Source of the DNA: an uncultured Clostridia bacterium
Lineage (GTDB): Bacteria; Bacillota; Clostridia; TANB77; CAG-508
NCBI GenBank assembly: GCA_944388695.1
Contig: CALXJT010000006.1
Coordinates: 1 to 48,389 of the forward strand
Direction of reading: 5' to 3'
Length of the DNA: 48,389 nucleotides
Within the stretch, counting starts at the first letter, position 1, and every line of letters starts with the position of its first letter. The position numbers were made by a program, and so were the translations under genes. The notes beneath the pieces were generated by a model that was given only the letters and a program-made list of their open reading frames with translations, did no database searches and was not told where the DNA came from. Positions 8,679 to 19,233 of this stretch are shown here, piece by piece.

Positions 8679-11600
8679 TTAGATGCGTTCTACATCAATT
8701 TTCACTTCTTCTCCATTAATATTGACATCTGAATATTCTTCTCTTTCTTTATCATATATTACATTATCTGCTAAAGTATCATTTTTTATTACTTCTTCGA
8801 ATTTTTTGATTATTTTTTCTACTTTTTCATTATTTGAAACATATAGATTTATTCTATCTAATACTTCAAATCCCTTTTCTTTTCTCATATTTTGAACTTT
8901 TGATAATACTTCTCTTAATATTCCTTCTTCTTCTAGCTCTGGTGTTATTTTTGTATCTAGTACTACACCTATTTCTCCTTCTCCACTAAATGCAAATCCT
9001 TCTTTTCCTTGCATTGTTATTAGTAGATTGTCTTGGTTTAATTCTATTTGTGTACCATCTATTTCTATATATTCTTGTTTTCCTTGTTTTACTTTGTTTG
9101 CTAAATCCATTTGATTCATTTTAGATATAGCTTCTCTTATTTTTGGTATTAATTTTCCGTATTCTTTTCCTAGTACTGGTAGATTTGGTTTTATTTCAAA
9201 GTTTACGTATTCTGACATTTCTGCACCTAGTTCGATTTCTTTTACATTTAGTTCTTCTTTTACAATGTCTGAATAATATTCTGGTAATGTGTCTATTGAA
9301 ATTAACATTTCTGATAATGGTTGTCTGTTTTTGATATTAACAGAGTTTCTTGCACTTCTACCTAATTTTACAATTTTATATGCTATACCCATTTCTTCTT
9401 CTAATTTTTTGTCTATTTTGTCTTCTTCTACTTCTGGCCATAAGCATAGATGTACACTTTCTGGTAATGTATTATCTAAATTAACTACTAAATTTTGATA
9501 TATTTCGTCTGTGATGAAAGGTACAAATGGTGCTGATATTTTACATAGTTTTACTAATACATTATATAATGTTACATATGCACCTATTTTTTCATCATCT
9601 AGTTTTTGACTCCAGAATCTCTCTCTATTTCTACGTACATACCAATTTGAAAGTTCATCTGTAAAGTCTTCTATTTCTAGTGCTGCACCTGTTATGTCAT
9701 ATTTATCTAATTTTTCGTCTACTTCTTTTATTAATGTATTTAATTTAGAATTTATCCATCTATCCATTATATTATTTGATTCAAAATCACTGTATTTTAA
9801 TGGATTAAATTGGTCTATTTCTGCATATAACACATAGAATGAGTATACGTTCCATAATGTACTTAAAAATCCTCTTTGTGTTTCTTGAACATTTTTTAGT
9901 CCCAATCTTGTTGGAAGCCATGGACTACTACATGTATAGAAATGCCATCTTGTTGCATCTGCACCTACAGTATCTAGTAATGTCATTGGGTCTACACCAT
10001 TTCCTTTTGATTTTGACATTTTTTGTCCTTTTTCGTCTAATACATGACCAAGTACTATACAGTTTTCAAATGGTGTTCTATTAAATAATGCTGTTCCTAC
10101 TGCTGTTAATGTATAGAACCATCCTCTTGTTTGGTCTATTGCTTCTGAAATAAATTGTGCTGGGAAGTTATTTTCAAACATTTCTTTATTTTCAAATGGA
10201 TAATGCCATTGTGCAAAAGGCATTGAACCCGAATCAAACCAACAATCAATTACTTCTTTTGCTCTCTTCATTTTTTTACCACATTTTGGACATTTTAAAT
10301 ATACATCATCTATATATGGTTTGTGTAATTCGATATCATCTGGTACATCTATACCTTTTTCTTTTAATTCTTGTATACTTCCTATACATTCACGATGACC
10401 ACAATTTTCATCTTCACAAGTCCAAATTGGAAGTGGTGTTCCCCAATATCTATCTCTTGAGATTCCCCAGTCAATTACATTCTCTAGGAATTTTCCAAAT
10501 CTTCCTGTCTTGATAGTTTCTGGAAGCCAATTAACTTTACTATTGTTTTCAACTAGTTCATCTCTTAATTTACTCATTGCAACAAACCAACTCTCTTTTG
10601 GATAATATAAAAGAGGTGTGTCACATCTCCAACAATGTGGATATGAGTGAACATGTTTTTCTTTACTAAATAATTTATTTTCACTAGCAAGCCATTTACA
10701 AATATCTTCATTACAATCTCTTACAAATCTTCCTGCCCATGGTTCAACTTCTGGTACAAATTTTCCTTCTTTATCTACTAAATTTATAAATGTGATTCCA
10801 TTTTGTTTTGCAACTAAACTATCATCTTCACCATATGCAGGTGCAATATGAACAATTCCTGTACCATCTGTTAATGTTACATAGTCACCATGAATTACTT
10901 CAAAAGCTTTTCCTTCTACTTCTCCAAATGGCATTAATCTTTCATATTTTAATCCTAATAATTCTTCACCTTTAAATGTTCTAACTATTTCATAAGGTGT
11001 TTCTTTTAAAACAGATTCAATTAAGTCTTTAGCTAAAATATAATTTTCATAAACTGGCTCATCATCTGTTCCAATATTAGCTTTTACTTCTGCATATTCA
11101 TATGCTTTATTAACACATAATGCCAAGTTTGAAGGTAAAGTCCATGGTGTTGTAGTCCAAGCTAGTATATAAGTATTATTTTTATCTGACTCATTTGAAG
11201 TCAAACCTTTTTCATCTATAACTTTAAATTTTGCAATACAAGTTAAATCTTTTACATCTTTATAACCTTGTGCAACTTCATGTGAAGATAACGCAGTTCC
11301 ACATCTTGGACAATATGGCATTACTTTATGACCTTCATATAATAAACCTTTATTCCACATTTCTTTTAAAGCCCACCAAACAGACTCTATATAATCATTA
11401 TGATATGTTACATATGGGTCTTCCATATCTACCCAGAAACCAACTTTATCTGTCATCTCTTCCCACATATGAACATATGAGAAAACACTTTCTTTACATT
11501 CTTTAACAAATTTTTCTACACCATATTCTTCAATTTGTTGTTTTCCAGAAATACCTAATTTCTTTTCGATTTCAAGCTCAACAGGTAAACCATGTGTATC

Positions 11601-11855
11601 CCATCCAGCTTTACGAATTACTCTATATCCCTTCATTACTTTATATCTTGGTATGATGTCTTTCATTACTCTTGTTTCAATATGACCAACATGTGGTTTT
11701 CCATTTGCTGTTGGAGGTCCATCATAGAAAGTAAAATATCTTTTACCTTTATTCATATCGAAATTTTTCTTGATGATATTTTTCTTTTTCCAACCATCAG
11801 CAACTTCTCTTTCCATTCCTACAAAGCCATTTTTTAGCTCTACTTTCTTATACAT
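8679..11855 (-). CDS. ileS: Isoleucyl-tRNA synthetase, long type-2-like form
   Basis: This class Ia synthetase charges tRNA-Ile. The HIGH signature appears as HVGH (55-58, in [17 protein letters not shown]) and the lysine loop as KMSKSKGN in the middle of the chain. The CP1 editing domain lies between them, and anticodon-binding and C-terminal domains follow. At 1058 aa it is longer than the usual bacterial type 1 enzyme (about 920 aa). It lacks that enzyme's C-terminal zinc-finger cysteines. The motifs resemble the eukaryote-like IleS2 class, which is commonly mupirocin-tolerant; that property is inferred. AAAGGAG precedes the ATG. Expression is controlled by the upstream T-box. Confidence 0.96.
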   Translation of the reverse strand: MYKKVELKNGFVGMEREVADGWKKKNIIKKNFDMNKGKRYFTFYDGPPTANGKPHVGHIETRVMKDIIPRYKVMKGYRVIRKAGWDTHGLPVELEIEKKLGISGKQQIEEYGVEKFVKECKESVFSYVHMWEEMTDKVGFWVDMEDPYVTYHNDYIESVWWALKEMWNKGLLYEGHKVMPYCPRCGTALSSHEVAQGYKDVKDLTCIAKFKVIDEKGLTSNESDKNNTYILAWTTTPWTLPSNLALCVNKAYEYAEVKANIGTDDEPVYENYILAKDLIESVLKETPYEIVRTFKGEELLGLKYERLMPFGEVEGKAFEVIHGDYVTLTDGTGIVHIAPAYGEDDSLVAKQNGITFINLVDKEGKFVPEVEPWAGRFVRDCNEDICKWLASENKLFSKEKHVHSYPHCWRCDTPLLYYPKESWFVAMSKLRDELVENNSKVNWLPETIKTGRFGKFLENVIDWGISRDRYWGTPLPIWTCEDENCGHRECIGSIQELKEKGIDVPDDIELHKPYIDDVYLKCPKCGKKMKRAKEVIDCWFDSGSMPFAQWHYPFENKEMFENNFPAQFISEAIDQTRGWFYTLTAVGTALFNRTPFENCIVLGHVLDEKGQKMSKSKGNGVDPMTLLDTVGADATRWHFYTCSSPWLPTRLGLKNVQETQRGFLSTLWNVYSFYVLYAEIDQFNPLKYSDFESNNIMDRWINSKLNTLIKEVDEKLDKYDITGAALEIEDFTDELSNWYVRRNRERFWSQKLDDEKIGAYVTLYNVLVKLCKISAPFVPFITDEIYQNLVVNLDNTLPESVHLCLWPEVEEDKIDKKLEEEMGIAYKIVKLGRSARNSVNIKNRQPLSEMLISIDTLPEYYSDIVKEELNVKEIELGAEMSEYVNFEIKPNLPVLGKEYGKLIPKIREAISKMNQMDLANKVKQGKQEYIEIDGTQIELNQDNLLITMQGKEGFAFSGEGEIGVVLDTKITPELEEEGILREVLSKVQNMRKEKGFEVLDRINLYVSNNEKVEKIIKKFEEVIKNDTLADNVIYDKEREEYSDVNINGEEVKIDVERI

Positions 11856-12022
11856 AAAATCACTCCTTTTTACAGGGATTAAGAGTCGATCCTTAAAATC
11901 CCTCTTTGAATTCGATTTAAGGAAGTTTCCAATATTCCCTTTTATTTTTAATATTATGACAAAACAACAAAAAATATTTTTTAAAGACTTTATATCAATC
12001 GATGTCTTTTAATCTACATCAA

Positions 12023-12470
12023 TAAAAAACTATTTCGTCCTATAACTAAAATTTATCAAACATTTTAGTTATAGGACGAAATAGTTTTCCGCGGTACCAC
12101 CTAATTTAGTAAATTTATCGATATTTTACTATATTAAATCTTTAGATTTTTATATTAATTATTTTAATAATTGAGTTCATAAATAGTCTCTTATATATTA
12201 TTAATATTTAAAATAATATATATACTAAAACAATTAATATAATTAAATTTATAATTATATCTATATTTAATCTATATTTTACAAGATATAAATAGTAATA
12301 AATTTACTCTCTTATTTCTCTTTTAACGCAAGAATACGGCTAATCTACTTATTTGTTCAATTAGCAACTAATAAGGTGATAATAAATAGTTTTACTTACC
12401 AAAATCACAGCAACCTTTGGCTCTCTTTAAGATATTACTATTTATGTTGTCCTTATTTTTGTTGTTTTCT
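12023..12470 (-). promoter_or_regulatory. T-box riboswitch leader of ileS
   Basis: The minus-strand leader carries the conserved T-box sequence GGTGGTACCGCGG (12102-12089). It is followed by a 24-bp perfect terminator stem (12029-12052 with 12063-12086) and a T-run. Uncharged tRNA-Ile would pair with the T-box and stabilise the antiterminator. Stem I elements lie at 12360-12452 (AGAGAGCC, GGTTGCTGTG and a candidate ATC isoleucine specifier at 12380-12378). I did not fold Stem I fully, so the specifier position is tentative. Confidence 0.93.
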
Positions 12471-12485
12471 CTTTAAATTTTAATT

Positions 12486-12513
12486 ATTATATCATATTTT
12501 TTTAATTTTTCAA
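12486..12513 (-). promoter_or_regulatory. Promoter of the T-box/ileS transcript
   Basis: On the minus strand, -35 TTGAAA (12508-12513) and a perfect -10 TATAAT (12486-12491) are 16 nt apart, directly before the T-box leader. Confidence 0.7.
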
Positions 12514-12752
12514 GCTTTTTTACATATTTTTTTTGGAATGTTTACATATTTATTTGGAAAATGCTTTACCGTGTTTTACAATTTTTAAAACTATTATTCA
12601 CATTCCTTATGCCCAAGTTAAGTCCAACAATAATAAAAAGCAATTCATTTTTAATTCCATCTAGAAATTCCTACACTTCTGTAATTATTTTCTAATATTT
12701 TTCACTTATTATTTCACCTTTTAAGGAAATACTAGCTATTAGGTGAAAAAAT
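12514..12752. other. Intergenic region between divergent ileS leader and sortase
   Basis: This AT-rich stretch separates the minus-strand T-box promoter from the plus-strand sortase. Only the sortase ribosome site (AGGTG, 7 nt before ATG 12753) is clear. I could not settle on a promoter for the sortase. Confidence 0.5.
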
Positions 12753-13442
12753 ATGAATCAAATTTTACAAGTTGAAAATCCTAAAAAAATAAAAAAAGCA
12801 AAAATATTTCAATCACATCTCCTATTATTTTTATTTAGCTCAATTACTATATTATTATTTTCAATTTTAGGATATTTATTATACGACCAAAATAAAAAAT
12901 ATAATATGTCTAAAAAACTTTCTGAACAATATGGTATTATAAGATTATATTCAAATATAAATAATTATGATATAAATAATCTTGAGGACAGTAATAATTT
13001 CAGTAATTACAATAATTTAGAAAATTATACTACTTCCTCAATCAATAATAATTTTTTAATTGGTACAATAGAAATTCCAAAATTAAATTTATATTACCCA
13101 TTTTTCTCTTCATTAAATGACGAATGCTTACAAATATATCCTTGTCGATTTTTTGGAGATATGCCACCTAAAAATAGTAATTTATGTATTGCTGGTCATA
13201 ACTATGAAAATGATTTATTTTTTAGTAAAATATCTACACTAAATTTAGATGATGAAATAATTATTACTAATAACTCTAATCAATCTTTCAGTTACTATGT
13301 ATCTGATATTTATGAAGTCCAAGAAAATGACTTTTCTCCAATAACAATTTATAATCATGAAGATAAACAACTAACATTAATTACTTGTAATAATTTTAAT
13401 AAAAATCGTATTATAGTTAGATGTGATTCAAATAAAAGTTAA
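12753..13442 (+). CDS. Sortase family transpeptidase
   Basis: This is a membrane-anchored cysteine transpeptidase. An N-terminal signal-anchor helix (about 24-44) precedes an Asn/Tyr-rich linker (45-100) and the sortase beta-barrel (GTIEIPKLNLYYPFF). The catalytic residues are H149 in CIAGHNY, C212 in LITCNN and R219 or R223 in NKNRIIVR. The single-domain form with an N-terminal anchor resembles class D/E rather than pilin class C enzymes. It is the only plus-strand gene in the first 40 kb and stands alone. No LPxTG-type substrate is visible here, so its substrates must lie elsewhere. Confidence 0.92.
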   Translation: MNQILQVENPKKIKKAKIFQSHLLLFLFSSITILLFSILGYLLYDQNKKYNMSKKLSEQYGIIRLYSNINNYDINNLEDSNNFSNYNNLENYTTSSINNNFLIGTIEIPKLNLYYPFFSSLNDECLQIYPCRFFGDMPPKNSNLCIAGHNYENDLFFSKISTLNLDDEIIITNNSNQSFSYYVSDIYEVQENDFSPITIYNHEDKQLTLITCNNFNKNRIIVRCDSNKS

Positions 13443-13576
13443 GAAATCTTTATAAATACTTTTATTTTTAATTATAAATATTAATACTCCTATATAGAAA
13501 TTTTTTGTTACAAATTTTTGAAATATCAGAATTTCTTTACTAAAATTACTATAATTATCACAAATTTTAGATAACT

Positions 13577-13615
13577 AAAAAGTTGTATGTACTTTTCCAT
13601 AAACATACAACTTTT
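13577..13615. terminator. Bidirectional terminator between sortase and glmM
   Basis: A 13-bp stem (AAAAGTTGTATGT with ACATACAACTTTT) with T-runs on both strands separates the convergent sortase and glmM genes. Confidence 0.8.
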
Positions 13616-13634
13616 ATATATAATTTTTCCAAAT

Positions 13635-15002
13635 TTATTTTCCCAATTTACGCTCAATCAAATCAGCTATTTGCTTTGCTTTTTGTGTAATATCTTCTTG
13701 ATTTTCTCCCTCTATCATTACTCTTACTAAAGGCTCTGTTCCTGATGGACGAATTAAAACTCTTCCATTTCCTGCAAATTCTTTTTCTAATTTATCTATA
13801 GCATTTTTTATTTCTTCATCATCTTCATAATCATATTTCTTATCTGAATTAACTTTAGCATTTATTAAAACTTGTGGATATAATTTTATAATGTTTGCAA
13901 CTTCAGATGCCTTTTTATTCTCCTCTAATATAGCAGAAATTAACATTAAAGATGTCAATATTCCGTCTCCTGTTGGGTTATAATCTAATAATATTATATG
14001 TCCTGATTGCTCTCCACCAAGATTGAAGCCATCTTTTAACATTTCTTCTAATACATATCTATCTCCAACTTTTGTTTGTATAATTTCTAAACCATTATCT
14101 CTAGCATATTTATGTAATCCTAAATTACTCATTACTGTTGCTACAATTGTATCTTTATCTAATTTTCCTTTTTTTCTCAAATAATTAGAAATTATTGCCA
14201 TTAATTTATCGCCATCTATAACATTTCCTAATTCGTCAACAGCTAAACATCTATCTCCATCTCCGTCAAAAGCAACTCCAAGACTTAAATTATTTTCAAC
14301 AACATATTTTTGTAAATTTTCCAAATGTGTTGAACCACAATTTTCATTAATATTAATTCCATCAGGAGTATTATTAATTATTTTATATTTAATACCTAAA
14401 GTTTTAAAAACTTTTTCTGCCACAACAGATGTAGCACCATTTGCTGTATCAATTCCAACAATAAAATCTTCTCTATTTAAATTTTCTATTACATCATCAA
14501 AATTCTTTCTAAAAAAGTAAACATATTCTTCTAATAAATCTTTACAATCTTCTGAAACACCTATCTTATTACCTACAGCTTTCAATTCATCTATCTTACC
14601 AGAATCCATTACTTCTTCTATTTCTTCTTCTAAACTATCTGGTATTTTTGTTCCTTTATTACTAAAATATTTTATACCATTAAACTCAAAAGTATTATGA
14701 GAAGCAGAAATAACAACACCTGAATCTGCCTTTAACTTTCTAGTTAAATATGCAACTGCTGGAGTTGGTATAACTCCTAATAATTTTACATTAGCTCCAT
14801 AACTTAAAAAACCTGCCACCATTGCACTTTCTATTAATGTACCTGAAAGTCTAGTATCCCTTCCTATTAAAATCACTGGTGTATGGTCTGTATGTTTAGA
14901 TAATACATATGCCCCTGCTTTCGCAACTCTATAAACAAGCTCTGGTGTTAACTCTGTATTTGCAATTCTACGAATACCATCTGTTCCAAAATATTTTCTC
15001 AT
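13635..15002 (-). CDS. glmM: Phosphoglucosamine mutase
   Basis: GlmM converts glucosamine-6-phosphate to glucosamine-1-phosphate on the way to UDP-GlcNAc, for peptidoglycan and surface polymers. The family hallmarks are present: FGTDGIRR at the N-terminus (4-11), the phosphoserine loop SASHN with S101, the Mg-binding DGDGDRC near 247, and the phosphate-binding RPSGTEP near the C-terminus. The 455-aa length is normal (about 448). AAGGAAG precedes the ATG, and a TATAAT -10 lies near 15037-15042. It sits immediately downstream of the polysaccharide cluster that consumes UDP-sugars. Confidence 0.97.
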   Translation of the reverse strand: MRKYFGTDGIRRIANTELTPELVYRVAKAGAYVLSKHTDHTPVILIGRDTRLSGTLIESAMVAGFLSYGANVKLLGVIPTPAVAYLTRKLKADSGVVISASHNTFEFNGIKYFSNKGTKIPDSLEEEIEEVMDSGKIDELKAVGNKIGVSEDCKDLLEEYVYFFRKNFDDVIENLNREDFIVGIDTANGATSVVAEKVFKTLGIKYKIINNTPDGININENCGSTHLENLQKYVVENNLSLGVAFDGDGDRCLAVDELGNVIDGDKLMAIISNYLRKKGKLDKDTIVATVMSNLGLHKYARDNGLEIIQTKVGDRYVLEEMLKDGFNLGGEQSGHIILLDYNPTGDGILTSLMLISAILEENKKASEVANIIKLYPQVLINAKVNSDKKYDYEDDEEIKNAIDKLEKEFAGNGRVLIRPSGTEPLVRVMIEGENQEDITQKAKQIADLIERKLGK

Positions 15003-15145
15003 ATTTATACTTCCTTTCTATTTTTGTATACATTTTATTATATGCAATGTTTAATATTATTTTTCAAAATTAAGCATCTGAATATTTTTCTTATTCACCT
15101 ATAAAGCTACTTTAAAATCATAACAAAAAAATTAAGATCCGTCTC

Positions 15146-15169
15146 AAAATCCCTGCTAGGAGGGATTTT
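15146..15169 (-). terminator. Possible terminator after cpsB-like gene
   Basis: A 9-bp stem (AAAATCCCT with AGGGATTTT) lies about 20 nt after the phosphatase stop. The T-run comes only about 14 nt later, so it is a weak candidate. Confidence 0.4.
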
Positions 15170-15187
15170 AATGGCGTCCCTTAATCC

Positions 15188-15970
15188 CTATTTCTTTAAA
15201 AACATATAAATTTTTTCTTTTAAACTTAAATTTACCTCTATTGGATCATCAATATCTATTCTTTTATTAGCTAAAACTAATTGTGGATTGATAGTTGTTA
15301 ATTCTTCTAATTTTTCTTCACCAATAATATTACGTATTTTTTCTATTGCAAAAGGAATTTTAGGATATATTGATTTTTGTCTATGAACATCACTTCCTAA
15401 AAAGTGTATCATATTATTTTCATAAAACTTTCTTACTATCATCTCTGCTTTTTCACCATATTGACCTATTATACTTCCATAGTTTGCTTGCATTAAGCAT
15501 CCTTTTTGTATTAAGTCATAAATTAATTCTGGCTCTTTCTGTACAAATGTATATCTTTCTGGATGTGCTAATATAGGAATTAATTTATTTTCCTGTAAAG
15601 AATATATAGCATCATATAAGTTCATAGGTTCTACTGTAAGTGGTAGTTCGAATAATACATAACAACTATTATTTATAGTTGATGCTTTTCTTTCTTCTAG
15701 TAAACTCATCATATTATCTGAAATATATATTTCATTTCCTAAAAATAAATTTGTATCAATTCCCTTTGCTTCTAAATTTTCTGAAATTGCTTTTACCCAT
15801 ACATCCCTTTCTGGTACATTTGTCTCATAATGATTTTCTATATAATGTGATGTTAAAATAATTCCATCAAATCCTACTTCTTTTGCTTCTTTAATTAAAT
15901 TAAATGTTTCATCTATACTTCTTGATCCATCATCAATATTTGGTAATATATGTGTATGAAAGTCTATCAT
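15188..15970 (-). CDS. PHP-domain tyrosine-protein phosphatase (CpsB/YwqE family)
   Basis: This manganese-dependent phosphatase removes phosphate from the CpsD-type tyrosine kinase and so tunes capsule chain assembly. PHP metal motifs are visible: DFHTHILPNIDDG at residues 3-15, LTSHY near 40, LGNEIYIS near 78, ILAHPERY near 134 and the late GSDVHR near 193. The length of 260 aa fits CpsB/YwqE/CapC. It is the last gene of the cpsC-cpsD-cpsB set, 100 nt after the kinase, with AGAGGAACTAGG ahead of the ATG. Confidence 0.93.
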   Translation of the reverse strand: MIDFHTHILPNIDDGSRSIDETFNLIKEAKEVGFDGIILTSHYIENHYETNVPERDVWVKAISENLEAKGIDTNLFLGNEIYISDNMMSLLEERKASTINNSCYVLFELPLTVEPMNLYDAIYSLQENKLIPILAHPERYTFVQKEPELIYDLIQKGCLMQANYGSIIGQYGEKAEMIVRKFYENNMIHFLGSDVHRQKSIYPKIPFAIEKIRNIIGEEKLEELTTINPQLVLANKRIDIDDPIEVNLSLKEKIYMFLKK

Positions 15971-16072
15971 TTTCCTAGTTCCTCTCTTGTTCTTTTATTT
16001 TCTATATTTTTTTCTTTATTTATTTTTTATTTAATTCTCAATTTAGTTCTTTAATTTAAAAATAATTATATT

Positions 16073-17107
16073 CTAGTTTTTATTTAAATCTTTCTTCTGC
16101 TCCTCTAAATAAGAATTTATTTGACCTAAAATATCATTTGCCTTACTTTCAGATACACCTGAATTATTTGCAGATGTATTATTATAATTATTTGGTACTT
16201 TTGAAGTATCACTAGCAAATTTAGGTCTATCCATTGTCTTTGCTTCATTAGGGTTGAAATTTTTACTTGTATTTGTATTTTTATTTAAATTCTTTTCTAC
16301 TTCTTTCTTATATTCTGGCATATTATGAGTTATACTGTTTGTTGCTCTTCTTCTTAATTGTTCTGAATTTCTTACATTTGAAGAAGCTTTAGTTTTTCTT
16401 TTTGGTTGTGGTAAATTTGTTGAACCATAATAATATTTTTCATTATATTTTTTAGCTGAATTTGGAACTTTATTAAGTACAACACCAGCAATTTTACCTC
16501 CAACATTTTGTATATTTTTGATAACTCTATCTAAATTATCCTTTTTAGTCTCTTTAGCTGCTGTTACAATTACTGTAGTATCTACAATTCTTGATAATAT
16601 TATAGAATCTGATACTAATGCACATGGTGTTCCATCTATTATTACAATATCACAAACTTCTTTTAAATCCTCTATTAATCCAGCCATTTGTGGTGAAACT
16701 AATAATTCTGATGGATTTGGTGGTATATTTCCAGCTGGAATTAATAATAAATTTTCCACTTCTGTTTGTTTAATGTATTTAGATATATCTACATCACCAT
16801 TTTCATCTTCATCCATACCAGACAAATAATTTGACAAACCTGGTCTTGGTGCTACATCAAACATAGTAAATTGTCTACCTTTTCTCATATCAGCATCTAT
16901 TAAAATAACTTTTTTCCCAGCTTGCGCAAATGTTACTGCTAAATTTGCTGCTACATAACTTTTGCCTTCTCCTGGTAATGTTGATGCCACTTGTAATACT
17001 TTTAATTTATTTGAAGAACTCATAAATTGTATATTTGTTCTTAATGTTCTAAAAATTTCAGAAATAGGAGATTTTGGATCTCTATGTGCTACTAATTCTT
17101 TCTTCAT
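16073..17107 (-). CDS. Bacterial tyrosine kinase (CpsD/CapB family) with long C-terminal tail
   Basis: This cytoplasmic BY-kinase is activated by the CpsC-type membrane adaptor. It has Walker A STLPGEGKSY (42-51), Walker A' VILIDADMRKG (67-77) and Walker B DIVIIDGTPC near 154. The usual kinase ends around residue 230 in a tyrosine cluster, here YNEKYYYG near 218. About 115 further residues follow, rich in Asn, Ser, Thr and Lys and probably disordered. That tail is unusual and ends in a short helix (ILGQINSYLEEQKKDLNKN). The start overlaps the cpsC stop by one base (TAATG), so the two are coupled. Confidence 0.93.
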   Translation of the reverse strand: MKKELVAHRDPKSPISEIFRTLRTNIQFMSSSNKLKVLQVASTLPGEGKSYVAANLAVTFAQAGKKVILIDADMRKGRQFTMFDVAPRPGLSNYLSGMDEDENGDVDISKYIKQTEVENLLLIPAGNIPPNPSELLVSPQMAGLIEDLKEVCDIVIIDGTPCALVSDSIILSRIVDTTVIVTAAKETKKDNLDRVIKNIQNVGGKIAGVVLNKVPNSAKKYNEKYYYGSTNLPQPKRKTKASSNVRNSEQLRRRATNSITHNMPEYKKEVEKNLNKNTNTSKNFNPNEAKTMDRPKFASDTSKVPNNYNNTSANNSGVSESKANDILGQINSYLEEQKKDLNKN

Positions 17108-17814
17108 TATTTTCTACCTCCTTTTTCTTCTGTATTAAATGGTATCTCTGCAAGTACTGGTACTTTATATAATTTTTCAACTTCTTCTCTTGATTTAATT
17201 GTTGTATCTAACATATTTGCTATTAGAACATAGATAACAGCTACTACTATTCCTATAAACGCAAATATAATTACATCTTTTGTATGATTAACATTAGATG
17301 GTACTTTCTCTTCTTCTGCTGCATCTACCACATGAACATTATTGATATTATATATTTCTGCTACTTGCTCTTTAAATAATTCTACTGTTTCATTTGCTAT
17401 TTGCATTGCATAAGTTGGATTCTCATTTGTTACAGATATTTCTATTAATTCTGTATCCTCTACTGATGTTACAGAAATGTTCTTTTTTAATTCTTCTACA
17501 TTTACATCTATTCCTAAATTAGATATAACTTGTCTTACTACTTTATCACTTGTTACTAATTCACTATATGTTCCAACTAATTTAGAGTTTAATGTCAAAT
17601 CTGTTGATGTTATAGTATCTGATGTAGTATTTGTAGCCGTATTATCTGATGTTTGCCCTGCTAACACCAATGTAGTAGTTGATGTATATACAGGTGTTAC
17701 GAACCCAATTGTATATATTATTCCTATTACAACAAATATTGCAACTATTAATATTATTTGCACTTTCTTATTCCAAAACATTGTAAATAGTTCTTTTAAA
17801 TCTAATTCTTCCAT
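17107..17814 (-). CDS. Wzz/CpsC-type chain-length and kinase adaptor protein
   Basis: This membrane protein regulates polymer length and activates the CpsD kinase. Two membrane helices (about 18-38 and 179-199) flank an extracytoplasmic domain containing VYTSTTTLVLAG, which is typical of Wzz-domain proteins. The 235-aa size matches Gram-positive CpsC adaptors that lack a fused kinase. AGGGGG lies 5 nt before the ATG, and the gene has its own promoter at 17850-17878. Confidence 0.92.
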   Translation of the reverse strand: MEELDLKELFTMFWNKKVQIILIVAIFVVIGIIYTIGFVTPVYTSTTTLVLAGQTSDNTATNTTSDTITSTDLTLNSKLVGTYSELVTSDKVVRQVISNLGIDVNVEELKKNISVTSVEDTELIEISVTNENPTYAMQIANETVELFKEQVAEIYNINNVHVVDAAEEEKVPSNVNHTKDVIIFAFIGIVVAVIYVLIANMLDTTIKSREEVEKLYKVPVLAEIPFNTEEKGGRK

Positions 17815-17849
17815 GTTTTCCCCCTTGGCTTTTTTAGAATTACTTTTAT

Positions 17850-17878
17850 AGTATATATATAAGTTTTAAATTTTTCAA
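17850..17878 (-). promoter_or_regulatory. Promoter of cpsC-cpsD(-cpsB)
   Basis: On the minus strand, -35 TTGAAA (17873-17878) and -10 TATACT (17850-17855) are 17 nt apart, 36 nt before the cpsC start. It would allow the phosphoregulators to be made independently of the biosynthetic genes upstream. Confidence 0.65.
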
Positions 17879-17905
17879 GTAGTTTTATCAAAAAAATATA
17901 ATATA

Positions 17906-19201
17906 TTATCTTCCTATAGAATAATACTCAACACCTGCATTTTTCATATCTTCTAAATTATATATATTTCTACCATCATAAACTAAAGGTGTTTTCATTA
18001 ATTTTTTATATTCCTCTGGTTTTATAGCTTTTATTTCATTCCACTCTGTAAAAATAAAGCATATATTAGCATCTTTTAATACCTCTTCTGGTGTTTTACA
18101 ATAATTTATTTGAGTTGGATATCTCTTTTTAAAATTTTCTTCACCAACAGGGTCATAAGCATAAATATTATCTGCACCACTATTTAATAACAATTCAACA
18201 TTATCTAAAGATGGAGCTTCTCTTAAATCATCTGTTCCTGGTTTAAATGTTAATCCTAATATAGCAACTTTCAATCCTTGGAAAGTTATCATTCTATCAC
18301 TTGCTTTTTTAAATAATTTCACTTTTTGAGCACTATTTACATCAACTGCTGCTTCTATTGTTTTTAACTTATGTCCATGTTGTTTTGCTAAATATTTAAG
18401 TGCTTTTGTATCTTTTGGGAAACAACTTCCACCATATCCAATACCTGCTCTTAAAAAGTTTGAACCAATTCTTGGGTCATATGACATTCCTTCTGCTACA
18501 TCTTCTATATTTGCTCCAACTAGTTCACACAAGTTTGCTATATCATTCATATATGAAATTTTTAATGCTAAAAAGTCATTAGAAGCATATTTAATCATTT
18601 CTGCACTTCTTCTACTTACTGAAACTATTGGTAAATTAAAAGATTCATAAATTTCTTTTAATTTAGCTTCAGCTTCTTTGCTTTCTGTTCCTATTACAAT
18701 TCTTTTAGCTTGCAAAGTATCTCTAACTGCTGTACCTTGTGCTAAAAACTCTGGATTACTTGCAACCTCTATTTTTACATCATGTACTAAAGAATCTTTT
18801 ATGAATTGCTCTACTTTATCATTTGTTCCTATTGGAACTGTAGATTTTACAACTACTAAACAATCTTTTTCTACAGTCTCTGCTATTTGTCTTGAAACTG
18901 TTGCCACATATGATAAATTAGCTGAACCATCTGGTTGTTCTGGCGTTCCAACTCCTATAAAAATAGCGTCTGCATCTTTATAAGCTGATTTATAATCAGT
19001 TGTAAAATGCAATCTTCCTTCTTTGTAATTTTTTTGCATTAATTCTTCTAAATCTTGCTCATAAATTGGTGAAACTCCACTCTCCATTAATTTCACTTTG
19101 TTTTCATCTACATCGACACATGTTACATTGTGTCCTTTCTCTGCAAAACATACTCCTGCTACTAATCCTACATATCCTGTTCCTGCTACTGAAATTTTCA
19201 T
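17906..19201 (-). CDS. UDP-glucose 6-dehydrogenase
   Basis: This enzyme oxidises UDP-glucose to UDP-glucuronate using two NAD+. The N-terminal Rossmann loop is GTGYVG (7-12), with an acidic residue at D30 for NAD binding. The catalytic cysteine is in GGSCFPKD near residue 258. The C-terminal UDP-binding domain includes LTFKPGTDDLREAPS. Its 431-aa length is normal for the UGD/TuaD group. The family includes GDP-mannose and UDP-ManNAc dehydrogenases, but with a UDP-glucuronate 4-epimerase gene in the same cluster UDP-glucose is the likely substrate. Confidence 0.92.
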   Translation of the reverse strand: MKISVAGTGYVGLVAGVCFAEKGHNVTCVDVDENKVKLMESGVSPIYEQDLEELMQKNYKEGRLHFTTDYKSAYKDADAIFIGVGTPEQPDGSANLSYVATVSRQIAETVEKDCLVVVKSTVPIGTNDKVEQFIKDSLVHDVKIEVASNPEFLAQGTAVRDTLQAKRIVIGTESKEAEAKLKEIYESFNLPIVSVSRRSAEMIKYASNDFLALKISYMNDIANLCELVGANIEDVAEGMSYDPRIGSNFLRAGIGYGGSCFPKDTKALKYLAKQHGHKLKTIEAAVDVNSAQKVKLFKKASDRMITFQGLKVAILGLTFKPGTDDLREAPSLDNVELLLNSGADNIYAYDPVGEENFKKRYPTQINYCKTPEEVLKDANICFIFTEWNEIKAIKPEEYKKLMKTPLVYDGRNIYNLEDMKNAGVEYYSIGR

Positions 19202-19233
19202 AATTAATACTTCCTTTCTTACTTTATTAAAAT

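Noticed and set aside
9143..9498. Plus-strand reading frames opposite ileS and other long genes
   Set aside because: They are shadows of strongly supported minus-strand genes, are rich in Leu/Phe from antisense A/T codons, and lack ribosome sites.
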